This document shows, in pieces, positions 30,467 through 37,825 of a stretch of DNA of 64,000 bases; within the stretch, counting starts at the first letter, position 1; each line of letters opens with the position of its first letter. The stretch comes from a virus. The stretch is taken from the IMG/VR virus record IMGVR_UViG_3300011113_000805, positions 186,001-250,000 of that record; one strand, written 5' to 3'. The notes beneath the pieces were generated by a model. It saw nothing but the letters and a program-made list of their open reading frames with translations. It made no database searches and had not been told where the DNA came from. The position numbers and the translations under genes are program-made.

Positions 30467-30531
30467 GTGTATGATGTCCTTTTCCTGAGGGTTTGTGGGG
30501 TTCCGGAACCATTCCGCCCCAACAAGATGAA

Positions 30532-30559
30532 TATAATCACTTTCGGGTCAGTGGGACAG
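30532..30559 (-). promoter_or_regulatory. Class I phage promoter with conserved leader
   Basis: Minus strand CTGTCC-N16-ATTATA followed by a leader of about 65 bases with the palindrome GGTTCCGGAACC. Leader and second box are nearly identical to those at 29014-29081. Confidence 0.7.
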
Positions 30560-30612
30560 GTCTCCGGAGCACCTTTTTGCACATTTTTGTGCAGTGCTCC
30601 GGAGATAGCGTG

Positions 30613-30817
30613 TCACCGCCGGCGCCCGACAGAACCGGCAGAGGCATTGAGAATGGACTCGTACTCCCGATCATCATCGTCCTGGAGCGCTCGAAGCGCG
30701 GAGATAATGCGATCGAGGTCCCCGCTTTCGAGGTGGCCATCAGTCGACAGACTGACATAGCCTTCCTTGTCACGATCGATGTACACAATCACAGAACCAA
30801 TGGGCATGTTCTTCATG
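30613..30817 (-). CDS. Small acidic protein, 67 aa
   Basis: Start ATG 30817 after GGAGCG. MKNMPIGSVIVYIDRDKEG opens a beta hairpin; the rest is an acidic helix (LDRIISALRALQDDDDREYE). No recognised family. Class II promoter at 30863-30890. Confidence 0.65.
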
Positions 30818-30862
30818 AGACGCTCCGGCGCAGGGAGGAACCATTCCGCCCCAACATGTACT

Positions 30863-30890
30863 GTTATTTCGGTGGGTGCACTTTGTACAG
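30863..30890 (-). promoter_or_regulatory. Class II phage promoter
   Basis: Minus strand CTGTAC-N16-AATAAC. The leader after it contains GGCGGAATGGTTCC, a truncated form of the leader shared by the MoxR and RadA genes. Confidence 0.7.
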
Positions 30891-30962
30891 GTCTCCGGAG
30901 CACCTTTTTGCACATTTTTGTGCAATGCTCCGGAGATAGCATGTCACCGACGACGCCCTATG

Positions 30963-31223
30963 TTAGTAGAGCTGCTTGACCGTGCCGTCGTCATCGAGCT
31001 TGAGGAGGATCGACATGGTGCCATCCATGCACCAGTCCGATCCGAAGGCGAGACCCCGCCCGACGAGGAGGGCGGTCATGGGATGAACAGCCTCGTCCAG
31101 TTCGAACTTGAAGGTGCTCGCATTGTGGTGCTCCAGCGCGCCGGTCTGGAAGGCTTCGTAGAGGTCGTCATTATGATCGAGGCTGCCGTCGAGGGCGGCG
31201 ATAACGAAGATGTACTTCTGCAT
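30963..31223 (-). CDS. Hypothetical protein, 86 aa
   Basis: Start ATG 31223 after GGAGTC. Begins MQKYIFVIAALDGSLDH and ends with SILLKLDDDGTVKQL; mixed alpha/beta, acidic. No recognised family. Class II promoter upstream. Confidence 0.65.
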   Translation of the reverse strand: MQKYIFVIAALDGSLDHNDDLYEAFQTGALEHHNASTFKFELDEAVHPMTALLVGRGLAFGSDWCMDGTMSILLKLDDDGTVKQLY

Positions 31224-31267
31224 TGCTGACTCCGTATGTGAGAGGAAACCATCAACCAACATGATCT

Positions 31268-31295
31268 GTTATTATGGTGTCGGCACTTTGTACAG
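31268..31295 (-). promoter_or_regulatory. Class II phage promoter
   Basis: Minus strand CTGTAC-N16-AATAAC, upstream of the 31223 start. Confidence 0.7.
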
Positions 31296-31318
31296 GCACC
31301 GTGAGCAAATAGTTGAAA

Positions 31319-31837
31319 CTATTTTCCGGACTGGAGATGCTCGACCCACCACTGGGCCTGGGCTTCATATGAAGTGTAATCCCGAGAAACCTGAGAAGTA
31401 GCCATGGCTGCATTTGAAGCCCCGTCACCATACACAGCTGCACGCTGCGCGGCAGCCTGGGCAGTCCAAGTGGCAGTTCGGGCAGCAACAAAAGCAACCA
31501 GTGGCGCAGCATCAGTAATAGCAGGAGCAGCAGCCCAAGCAGCAGCACGAGCAGCCGCTTCCAGCTCCTCAGAAGTGACGCTCTTCTCATCTTCAAGCCA
31601 CCGGTCCACCAAGGACAATGCATGGGCCACCCTCTGATTAGGCTCGCCTTTCAATCGAGCCAGCGTCTCATTGGTGCACCATCGAGCGAAGAGAACTAAG
31701 TCTCGGTGAGTGACGATACCGAGGTGCTCCTGGTCTCGGAAGAGAATACAGTTGAGCCTGATATTTTGGGTAAGCTCAAGCTCCGACAGCGTGTGCTGCT
31801 CGCCGGTGACAGGATCGATCAGGGTGTACCGGGCCAT
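31319..31837 (-). CDS. Alanine-rich family protein, copy 6
   Basis: 172 residues from ATG 31837. The family block (NIRLNCILFRDQEHLGIVTHRDLVLFARWC) and VDRWLEDEKSVTSEELEAAARAA are intact. The middle is less regular (AITDAAPLVAFVAARTATWTAQ...) and ends with RDYTSYEAQAQWWVEHLQSGK. A more diverged copy located 5 kb from the first run. Confidence 0.8.
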   Translation of the reverse strand: MARYTLIDPVTGEQHTLSELELTQNIRLNCILFRDQEHLGIVTHRDLVLFARWCTNETLARLKGEPNQRVAHALSLVDRWLEDEKSVTSEELEAAARAAAWAAAPAITDAAPLVAFVAARTATWTAQAAAQRAAVYGDGASNAAMATSQVSRDYTSYEAQAQWWVEHLQSGK

Positions 31838-31858
31838 GAGAACTCCGTGATGAGATCT

Positions 31859-31886
31859 GTTATTATGGTGCCCGCACTTTGTACAG
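31859..31886 (-). promoter_or_regulatory. Class II phage promoter
   Basis: Minus strand CTGTAC-N16-AATAAC ahead of copy 6. Confidence 0.7.
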
Positions 31887-31911
31887 GCTCCGGAGCACCT
31901 TTTTGCAAAAA

Positions 31912-32376
31912 TTATTGAGCCGACCTCAGGTGCTCCACCAGCCATTGGGCTTGGGCTTCGAAGGAAACACCGGCAGAGTTATTAGCAGCCCATGCAGCAG
32001 ACCCAGCAACATCAGCAGCGCCGGCAGCACTAGAAGCAGCCCAAGCAGCCCGCGCAGCAACAGCACCAGGGCAAGCAACATCAGCAGCGGCAGCAGCCTG
32101 TTTCAGCTCCTCACTGGAGGCAGAACCCGGGTCGATCAGCCACTTGTCGACCAGGCCCAGCGCAGTATAGACTTCAGGGGGAACCGTGTGACACTGAGCA
32201 AGAGTCTTCTCAACACACCACCGACAGAAGGAGACAACATCGCGATGTGTGATGACGCCGATGTGTTCATCCCCACGAAGGAGGATATGATTGACCCGCA
32301 TATGATGTGTCAGTTCCGACGCAGCTACCGTCGACGTGCCACCGGTGAATGGATTCAGGAGGGTATACCGGGTCAT
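31912..32376 (-). CDS. Alanine-rich family protein, copy 7
   Basis: 154 residues from ATG 32376. Diverged N-terminus (RYTLLNPFTGGTSTVAASE) with HIGVITHRDVVSFCRWC and a short Ala-rich segment (AAAAADVACPGAVAARAAWAA). Its tail QAQWLVEHLRSAQ differs from the usual LQSGK. It shows that both ends of the gene drift as well as the middle. Confidence 0.8.
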   Translation of the reverse strand: MTRYTLLNPFTGGTSTVAASELTHHMRVNHILLRGDEHIGVITHRDVVSFCRWCVEKTLAQCHTVPPEVYTALGLVDKWLIDPGSASSEELKQAAAAADVACPGAVAARAAWAASSAAGAADVAGSAAWAANNSAGVSFEAQAQWLVEHLRSAQ

Positions 32377-32397
32377 GAGGGCTCCGTGATGAGATCT

Positions 32398-32425
32398 GTT
32401 ATTACGGTGCCGGCACTTTGCACAG
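32398..32425 (-). promoter_or_regulatory. Class II phage promoter
   Basis: Minus strand CTGTGC-N16-AATAAC ahead of copy 7; the first box has G in place of A at the variable position. Confidence 0.65.
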
Positions 32426-32494
32426 GTCCCTGTGCAACTTTTTTGTGAAAATAGTTGCAGGCCTCCCGTGCGCGCGTAATAGGAGATTGCCGTC

Positions 32495-32860
32495 CTAGGG
32501 CCCTGCCGGCTCATGGACTAGCTGGTCACGACGAATCCACATGTGAATGGGCCGGTCCCACATGAAGAGGCACACCCCGACGCTAGGGCCGGCCCATCCA
32601 CCCAGACTGACGACATAGTTGTCAGCAACAACTACAGGCAGAGACTGTGTTTCAGGATGAAAGACCTCCAGAAGAATGCATGCGATCTGTGACTCCGGAG
32701 CTAGTAAGAGGCCGCCGGCGCCAGCAGAGGTCAGGGGCCCCTTAACGAATATGACATCACCCCTCTTTCTTATCAGCTCTGAATAAAATGATTCCCTCTT
32801 CTGAAGACTCACAGCTCGTCCCTTGCCCTGGACATGATGGGGCCCTTTATTTTGTTCCAT
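32495..32860 (-). CDS. SH3-like mini-protein, diverged
   Basis: 121 residues. The first 25 are basic; then GDVIFVKGPLTSAGAGG, IACILLEVFHP, VGVCLFMWDRPIHMWI follow the order of the GRGWD subfamily with unrelated loops. Overlaps the end of the gene before it. Unknown function. Confidence 0.6.
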   Translation of the reverse strand: MEQNKGPHHVQGKGRAVSLQKRESFYSELIRKRGDVIFVKGPLTSAGAGGLLLAPESQIACILLEVFHPETQSLPVVVADNYVVSLGGWAGPSVGVCLFMWDRPIHMWIRRDQLVHEPAGP

Positions 32861-33173
32861 TTTTGAGCTCCAAAATGTCGCGATGTGTGACCCTAGCTAG
32901 CATCACAGAGCCATCTAATACTATGTTAATGTAAAAGGAGCGTATCCACGCAGAGACACAGCTATTGCTCAAGACATGCACGTCTCCGACGTCTTTGAGA
33001 TCACGATCATTTTGATGGTAAGACACAAGGATGACATGTGTATGCGCATCTCGATGACCAAGCCACTTTCTCTGCTTAACGAGATATAGGGGCCCTACCA
33101 ATGTGATGACATTCCCCAACATTGACGTCAATGTCAGCAAATGTTTGTCTTTGTTATCCGTCCTATCCGTCAT
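32847..33173 (-). CDS. SH3-like mini-protein, diverged
   Basis: 108 residues: MLGNVITLVGPLYLV, THVILVSY and YINIVLDGSVMLARV match the strand order of the family. Located downstream (minus strand) of the GGGCCCCC repeat array, which may contain its promoter. Confidence 0.6.
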   Translation of the reverse strand: MTDRTDNKDKHLLTLTSMLGNVITLVGPLYLVKQRKWLGHRDAHTHVILVSYHQNDRDLKDVGDVHVLSNSCVSAWIRSFYINIVLDGSVMLARVTHRDILELKNGTK

Positions 33174-33189
33174 CGAATGCTTCCTATCG

Positions 33190-33365
33190 ACTCTTTATGC
33201 CCCCGTGTGTACGCATGCACACGGGCCCCCTATGCATAGTGTCACATACACCCGGGCCCCCTGGTCATATGCACGGGCCCCCTGGTCATATGCACGGGCC
33301 CCCTGACTGTACGCGGGCCCCCTAGGGGCACACGGCCCCCTGTATATGCTTGGGCGCCCTAGGTG
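33190..33365. repeat. GGGCCCCCT repeat array with 21-bp tandem unit
   Basis: GGGCCCCCT occurs at 33223, 33254, 33275, 33296 and 33315, with degenerate forms near 33333 and 33351. The units at 33254 and 33275 are exact 21-base repeats (GGGCCCCCTGGTCATATGCAC). No gene on either strand is credible. It separates two mini-protein genes. Confidence 0.8.
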
Positions 33366-33420
33366 CATGTGAAGGTCAAAGAAGATGCATGGGGGCCCGG
33401 AAATAATCATCTTGCAAGGG

Positions 33421-33720
33421 TTAATCAAAGAATATGACGCTGCTAGCGTATACCTCAGCTGAATGAATCTTTCCGTCATGCATGAACTGGATTATGCATG
33501 CCTCTTCTGAGGACTTATCGATCGACAAGATGAAATCAATCGGTGAGCACTCATGGGCATGCTTAGCAACACCGGTGAGGACGCATGTAAAATCCGGTAT
33601 ACATTTCAAAGTATGCCAACTCACCAACTCACGAAGTGTGATCACGTTTCCAATATTCTCTCGGAGACGATCAGCAAATGGGCCGTCAAATTGAATATTC
33701 GGTACCGGGAATTTCGACAT
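33421..33720 (-). CDS. SH3-like mini-protein, diverged
   Basis: 99 residues: ENIGNVITLRELVSW, a long loop, then CIIQFMHDGKIHSAEV and a last strand. The D-G-K hairpin matches the family's L-x-D-G turn. Unknown function. Confidence 0.6.
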   Translation of the reverse strand: MSKFPVPNIQFDGPFADRLRENIGNVITLRELVSWHTLKCIPDFTCVLTGVAKHAHECSPIDFILSIDKSSEEACIIQFMHDGKIHSAEVYASSVIFFD

Positions 33721-33729
33721 ATGCCTTGC

Positions 33730-34050
33730 TCACAGGGGGCTCAGGTTACCGGATGATGTATAGAATCTGTATAGCCTATCACGCAAGAAGCCAATCAGCA
33801 TAATATAGCGATCGCGTAGGTTTGCGTAAGAATTCTTAGTGTACAACAGGGGAATATGACGCTCCTCTTCACTGCTGCATAGGGGAGATATTCCAACCAC
33901 GTGGGTGGAATTTCCACCCACACCTACGACAAGAATGATGTGCTGCTCTTCATTTGTGAATTCTTCAAAATTGGCAATGCTAGGCCTGTCGGCACAAAGA
34001 CCACCGGTGTGCACAACCATGTCTCCAACCTTGATGTCATATGCATGCAT
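33730..34050 (-). CDS. SH3-like mini-protein, diverged
   Basis: 106 residues beginning IKVGDMVVHTGG, the G-D-x-V opening of the family, then HIILVVGVGGNSTHV and a C-terminal YIMLIGFLRDRLYRFY hairpin. Unknown function. Confidence 0.65.
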   Translation of the reverse strand: MHAYDIKVGDMVVHTGGLCADRPSIANFEEFTNEEQHIILVVGVGGNSTHVVGISPLCSSEEERHIPLLYTKNSYANLRDRYIMLIGFLRDRLYRFYTSSGNLSPL

Positions 34051-34073
34051 GTGTGGATTAGACCTCTAGAGCG

Positions 34074-34451
34074 TTATGCGATATTTTCAGCACTTTCGAT
34101 GTACGACTCGCGAGTGAAGATGCGATAGACACCAGACCCAATAAGCGCAGTCACAATGATCTCCCGGTCGGCTGGTTCATAAGGCTCATATGAGTCATAG
34201 GAATCGTCACTGTATGAATTCGTGCTTGAGACGAGTGAGTCATCGATAATGTAGGTAAAGGCGTCATAACATTCATTGATGTCGGTATGTTTAACAGCAT
34301 CCAAGATGACAATGAGATGAGGGCTGAAATCCTCGGTGTCGACGATTGGGATGTTCCGGCGAGGGTTTCTAGTGCCAGGCTCAAGCCAGAGAAGGGCGCC
34401 CTTAAGGAAGAAAAGGCCACCGGGGTTCTGTTTAATGGCTTCAAGCATCAT
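34074..34451 (-). CDS. SH3-like mini-protein, GRGWD-related
   Basis: 125 residues from ATG 34451. This start aligns MLEAIKQNPGGLFFLKGALLW with the LLETLQAHKGGLLQIKSQLFW opening of the 49265 gene. The frame remains open further upstream, but that part lies in the 101-bp tandem repeat and is unlikely to be coding. A Ser/Tyr/Asp-rich loop (NSYSDDSYDSYEPYEP) precedes the last hairpin. Confidence 0.65.
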   Translation of the reverse strand: MMLEAIKQNPGGLFFLKGALLWLEPGTRNPRRNIPIVDTEDFSPHLIVILDAVKHTDINECYDAFTYIIDDSLVSSTNSYSDDSYDSYEPYEPADREIIVTALIGSGVYRIFTRESYIESAENIA

Positions 34452-34474
34452 TTGGGTATCGCATCCTTTAAAGG

Positions 34475-34710
34475 ATCTATCCAGAGCGGGGGTCGAAGTC
34501 AATGATTTTTCTATCCCGCCGAGTAGGTTATCATCAGTGATCACTGTGTCACATTGTGCCGGATCGAATGAAAGTATCTATCCAGAGCGGGGGTCGGAGT
34601 CAATGATTTTTCTATCCCGGGGGCCCTAGGATTCTGGTGGATCGCTGTGTCACATTGTGCCGGATCGAATGAAAGTATCTATCCGGAGCGGGGGTCGGAG
34701 TCAATCATCC
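34475..34710. repeat. 101-bp tandem repeat, about 2.3 copies
   Basis: Copies begin at 34475, 34576 and 34677. Conserved parts are ATCTATCC-GAGCGGGGGTCG-AGTCAATGATTTTTCTATCCCG and TGTGTCACATTGTGCCGG; the stretch between them differs, and the second copy carries GGGGGCCCTAGG there. The third copy is truncated and runs into the end of the 34701 gene. Confidence 0.85.
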
Positions 34711-35051
34711 TCTGAAGGGAGCTCCCGGATATCATTGGCATCGATAAGAAGGTATCGGGGCGCGCCATCAACCATTACCCATGCTTTAATTCCTGGCATG
34801 GGAGTACTCCCGGGTGGCATGCCCATTGCTGATGTGAATGTTTCTCCATGGGCCTGAGATCTCAATGGTGGATGATTCTGTCTTTCAGGTGTATCTTCAC
34901 CTAGCCATATGGCATACCGGCTCACAGTATCATCAAATCCGCCATTGGGCCAGAACCAGAAGATCTGACCTCGAATCTCGAAAACGTCACCGGTCTTAAG
35001 ATTTGCAAGGGGGCTCGGGCTCTTGTTCTTGTGCATGATCTTATCGGCCAT
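34701..35051 (-). CDS. SH3-like mini-protein, 116 aa
   Basis: LKTGDVFEIRGQIFWFWPNGGFDDTVSRYAIWLGED matches the order of the GRGWD subfamily (basic strand, W-x-G-G-x-D, hydrophobic strand). A Pro/Met-rich loop leads to AWVMVDGAPRYLLI and an acidic end. AAGGATG precedes the ATG. Confidence 0.7.
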   Translation of the reverse strand: MADKIMHKNKSPSPLANLKTGDVFEIRGQIFWFWPNGGFDDTVSRYAIWLGEDTPERQNHPPLRSQAHGETFTSAMGMPPGSTPMPGIKAWVMVDGAPRYLLIDANDIRELPSEDD

Positions 35052-35085
35052 TGTTCATCCTTGCACATCATTGAACATTTTTAGC

Positions 35086-35148
35086 GTTCCCTATAGCTAT
35101 CCACAACCACCTTGTCAATTTGTCAGTTGTGTAATATCAAATTACACA
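35086..35148. repeat. 63-bp direct repeat, copy 1
   Basis: Begins GTTCCCTATAGCTATCC and ends with the hairpin GTGTAATATCAAATTACAC. Copy 2 starts 117 bases further on and differs only in a four-base block. Confidence 0.85.
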
Positions 35149-35202
35149 TTTGCTTTTAATACTGACATAATTTCGGACGTTGACAGAGTGCCAAAATAGG
35201 CG

Positions 35203-35265
35203 GTTCCCTATAGCTATCCACAACCACCTTGCTGGTTTGTCAGTTGTGTAATATCAAATTACACA
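35203..35265. repeat. 63-bp direct repeat, copy 2
   Basis: Near-identical to 35086-35148. Its last bases overlap the stop of the 35259 gene, so the hairpin could end that transcript. Confidence 0.85.
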
Positions 35266-35501
35266 GTTCCTGGAGAAACCCATGCACTTGGAAGATTCGT
35301 GATGATGAGCTCGGCATGAACCGGGATAACAGGCTCGAGCCATGAGATATCACGAACCTCACCGGAGGCGAGATCGAGCACTTCGAGATTATTGATCTTC
35401 ATGCAAACGGCGCCTCCGAAGTCAGGCACCAGGAAAATGTCACCGATGACGAAGTCCTCGAACTTGTGGGTGTTGAAAACGGTACGATTTGTGATCTTCA
35501 T
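35259..35501 (-). CDS. Conserved phage mini-protein (FxDxxIGDIF family)
   Basis: 80 residues. FEDFVIGDIFLVPDFGGAVCMKI then AVDLASGE-type strand (EVLDLASGEVRDI) matches the same layout as the gene at 51682 (VDLEVGEVFNFGGPFMKV, AVNLQSGNLHHF). I recall this as a common small phage protein of unknown function. Class I promoter upstream. Confidence 0.7.
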   Translation of the reverse strand: MKITNRTVFNTHKFEDFVIGDIFLVPDFGGAVCMKINNLEVLDLASGEVRDISWLEPVIPVHAELIITNLPSAWVSPGTV

Positions 35502-35529
35502 GGGTCATTTCCTCCATTGTTGTCTGTAA

Positions 35530-35557
35530 TATAATCACTCTGTGACAGGATGAACAG
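35530..35557 (-). promoter_or_regulatory. Class I phage promoter
   Basis: Minus strand CTGTTC-N16-ATTATA, 28 bases upstream of the 35501 start. Confidence 0.7.
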
Positions 35558-36041
35558 GTGACGGGAGCACTTTTGTGAAAGATTTTTAGGGGGCCCTAGG
35601 GGACTTGGGCGCCCGCCAACTATAGTCAACTTCCGCCAACTTTATTCTCACACACGCCGCGGCAAAATGTTCAAAAAGAAACCCCTAAATCTCCCATCCC
35701 ATGGGAAAAATGTTTCACCTGATTCAACCAGTACCCATTTAAAAGTTCTCCGGAGAGACATGGTGGAATGCCGCCTGGACCCCGGGCATGCCCACAGAAT
35801 GAGCGGCCCTATGCCTAAAGAGAGTCTCCTGAAGCCTCGTCACATGTACAAAGATACATGCAAGTGGCAAGAAAATGTGTCACAGGAGTCAACTAATGAC
35901 GAGACATAGCAAGAATTTGCATGGCCAGGAAGGGTCTTTCCCGGGGGCCCTAGGGTCTTCCTCGGGGGCCCTATGCGCTGCCGGCGCCGGTGACAGGGTT
36001 CCTTTAAAGGGTGGAATCTATTGGGACAGATGGAGTCTTAT
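35558..36041. other. Long spacer with GGGGGCCCTAGG motifs
   Basis: Contains GGGGGCCCTAGGG at about 35589 and 35942 and GGGGGCCCTATG at 35964. A plus-strand frame of 80 codons (35667-35909) lacks a ribosome site and family features, and I do not accept it. Two CCGCCAACT-x-TA-TC repeats occur at 35613-35645. Confidence 0.5.
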
Positions 36042-36413
36042 TTAATCCACTCCAGTCCTGATGTATTTTCCGACAAACTCTTTTAAAGCTTCTTCCATTT
36101 CATCTTCATTAATGATATCATCCCATGGGACACCATCAGGACCAAGATAGCCATAGCGACTAGTGAATTCTTCTTCGCCCAGGTTTTGATTGATCAAGAC
36201 TGAAGAGTGAGCACGGTTAATCACAATCTTAAGGCTATTAATTAGTTCTGCTGTAATCATAGACGGCCAATTAGATCGCACAATCTCATGGATTTCTGAA
36301 AGTGCATCAAAACCAAAGTAATGAAGAATCGCCAGATGGCCTACACCAATATTTTCGATTAGATTGGTCGTCTCTCCGTCTTCGTATATCGAAAAATAAA
36401 CATTGCTTGTCAC
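36042..36413 (-). CDS. Hypothetical protein, 123 aa
   Basis: Start taken at GTG 36413, overlapping the TGA of the upstream zinc-finger frame (GTGA). An earlier TTG is possible. Mostly helical (SEIHEIVRSNWPSMITAELINSLKIVI) with an acidic end. No recognised family. Confidence 0.6.
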   Translation of the reverse strand: MTSNVYFSIYEDGETTNLIENIGVGHLAILHYFGFDALSEIHEIVRSNWPSMITAELINSLKIVINRAHSSVLINQNLGEEEFTSRYGYLGPDGVPWDDIINEDEMEEALKEFVGKYIRTGVD

Positions 36414-36664
36414 AGACACTTTGCCTCGCTTTTCCAAGCAGCATATTCTTCTTCATTCAGATAAATAGAGCTTTCTTCTTCTAGCATAAGACTCTTTATA
36501 AAGTCTGGCACTTCTGCATAAGTCCAGTTTTGTGCTTCGATTCTGCTCTGGAGCGGTGCATTTTCTAAGAAATAATGGAGTCTTGAGGAGTGGCTGAGAC
36601 ATTCAATGCATTCTTCATTTAGTTTTGCGCCACACTCATTGCAAGGACAAAAGCATTGACTGGA
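36410..36664 (-). pseudogene. Cysteine-rich zinc-finger frame without a start
   Basis: An open frame directly after an in-frame TAA encodes QCFCPCNECGAKLNEECIECL, then a helical acidic protein ending AAWKSEAKCL. The cysteine pattern and the GTGA coupling to the next gene argue for real coding ancestry. No usable start exists before the cysteines, so it seems truncated at its 5' end, next to the alanine-rich gene at 36708. A short stretch upstream (KCTLRSRIDAE) resembles its own inner segment (NAPLQSRIEAQ). Confidence 0.5.
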
Positions 36665-36707
36665 TTATTCAGCATCAATCCTGCTCCGGAGAGTACATTT
36701 TGCATCT

Positions 36708-37193
36708 TTATTGACCGGACTGGAGGTGTTCAACCAGCCACTGAGCTTGGGCTTCATATGAAACAGCCCAAGTAGCACGAGCAGCCCAAGTAGCATGAAC
36801 AGTAGCCCGAGCAACATCAGAAGCAGCCCAAGCAGCCCGAGCAGCAGCCCAAGCAGTAGCCCGAGCAGCAGCCCGAGCAGTAGCCCCAGCATCCCAAGCA
36901 TCAAAAGCAGCAGCTACCAGCTCCTCAGAAGTGATGCTCTTCTCATTCTCCAGCCACCGGTCCACCAAGGACAGGGCATGTGTCACAGTGTGATCCGGTT
37001 CACATTTCAGTCGAGCCAAAATCTTACCAGCGCACCACCGAGTGAAGATGACTAGGTCCCGGTGGGTGATGATTCCCAAATGCTCCCGGCCTTGAAGAAG
37101 AACGCAATTGAGCTGAAGGTTTTGGGTGAGCTCTGCCTCAAACAGAGTCGTCTGCCGGCCGGTGACCGGATCAATCAATGTGTATTGGGCCAC
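36708..37193 (-). CDS. Alanine-rich family protein, copy 8
   Basis: 161 residues: QYTLIDPVTGRQTTLFE, NLQLNCVLLQGREHLGIITHRDLVIFTRWC, VDRWLENEKSITSEELVAA, Ala segment with AWDAGATARAAARATAWAAARAAWAA, tail QAQWLVEHLQSGQ. The AFDAWDAGA motif is shared with copy 14 at 40779. Confidence 0.8.
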   Translation of the reverse strand: MAQYTLIDPVTGRQTTLFEAELTQNLQLNCVLLQGREHLGIITHRDLVIFTRWCAGKILARLKCEPDHTVTHALSLVDRWLENEKSITSEELVAAAFDAWDAGATARAAARATAWAAARAAWAASDVARATVHATWAARATWAVSYEAQAQWLVEHLQSGQ

Positions 37194-37216
37194 GTCAAAT
37201 CTCCGTGATGAGATCT

Positions 37217-37244
37217 GTTATTTCAGCACCGGCACTTTGTACAA
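37217..37244 (-). promoter_or_regulatory. Class II phage promoter
   Basis: Minus strand TTGTAC-N16-AATAAC ahead of copy 8; the first box starts with T. Confidence 0.65.
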
Positions 37245-37266
37245 GCGCCGAGAGAAAATAGCTGAA

Positions 37267-37752
37267 CTATTTTCCGGACTGAAGGTGTTCAACCAGCCAC
37301 TGAGCCTGAGACTTGTAAGAAAGCCCACGATCCTCAGCAGACCGAGCAACATCAGCAGCAACCCAAATAGCCCGAGCAGCCCGAGCAGCAGCCCAAGCAG
37401 CATCAGCAGCAGCCCAAATAGCCCGAGCAGCGTCAGCAGCATCAACAGCAGCCCAAGCAACCTCAGCGACGGCTTCCAGCTCCTCAGGAGTAACTCTCTT
37501 TTCATCCTCCAGCCACCGATCGACCAGGGTCAAGGCATACTGTGCCTCAGGAGTCGATGTGCCCTTCGCTCGAGCAATTGCCTCCATGGCACACCACCGA
37601 GCAAAGGCGACCAAGTCTCGGTGGGTGATGATACCAATGTGCTCCCGGCCTTGCAGGAGGATGTAGTTAGGAGCGAGGTTTTGTGTCAGCTCGACCTCAG
37701 ACAGAGTCGTCTGCTGGCCGGTAATAGGATCGATCAGTGTGTACAGGTGCAT
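37267..37752 (-). CDS. Alanine-rich family protein, copy 9
   Basis: 161 residues from ATG 37752: HLYTLIDPITGQQTTLSE, LAPNYILLQGREHIGIITHRDLV, then ALTLVDRWLEDEKRVTPEELEAVAEVAWAAVDAADAARAIWAA. The tail SAEDRGLSYKSQAQWLVEHLQSGK is nearly identical to copy 13, implying gene conversion between them. Confidence 0.8.
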   Translation of the reverse strand: MHLYTLIDPITGQQTTLSEVELTQNLAPNYILLQGREHIGIITHRDLVAFARWCAMEAIARAKGTSTPEAQYALTLVDRWLEDEKRVTPEELEAVAEVAWAAVDAADAARAIWAAADAAWAAARAARAIWVAADVARSAEDRGLSYKSQAQWLVEHLQSGK

Positions 37753-37774
37753 GTCGAGCTCCGTAATGAGATCT

Positions 37775-37802
37775 GTTATTACAGTGCCGGCACTTTGTAC
37801 AG
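37775..37802 (-). promoter_or_regulatory. Class II phage promoter
   Basis: Minus strand CTGTAC-N16-AATAAC with the GTGCCGGCAC spacer palindrome; ahead of copy 9. Confidence 0.7.
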
Positions 37803-37825
37803 GCACCGCGAGCAAATAGTCGAAA

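Noticed and set aside
29453-30760. Plus-strand frame of 435 codons opposite the RadA-like gene
   Set aside because: It spans several minus-strand genes and promoters; antisense artefact of GC-rich DNA.
33190-33365. Repeat array considered as a CRISPR
   Set aside because: Units are contiguous or irregular, spacers are not of constant length, and no cas gene is near.
35667-35909. 80-codon plus-strand gene
   Set aside because: No ribosome site or family match; lies in a repeat-bearing spacer and opposes the transcription direction of the region.
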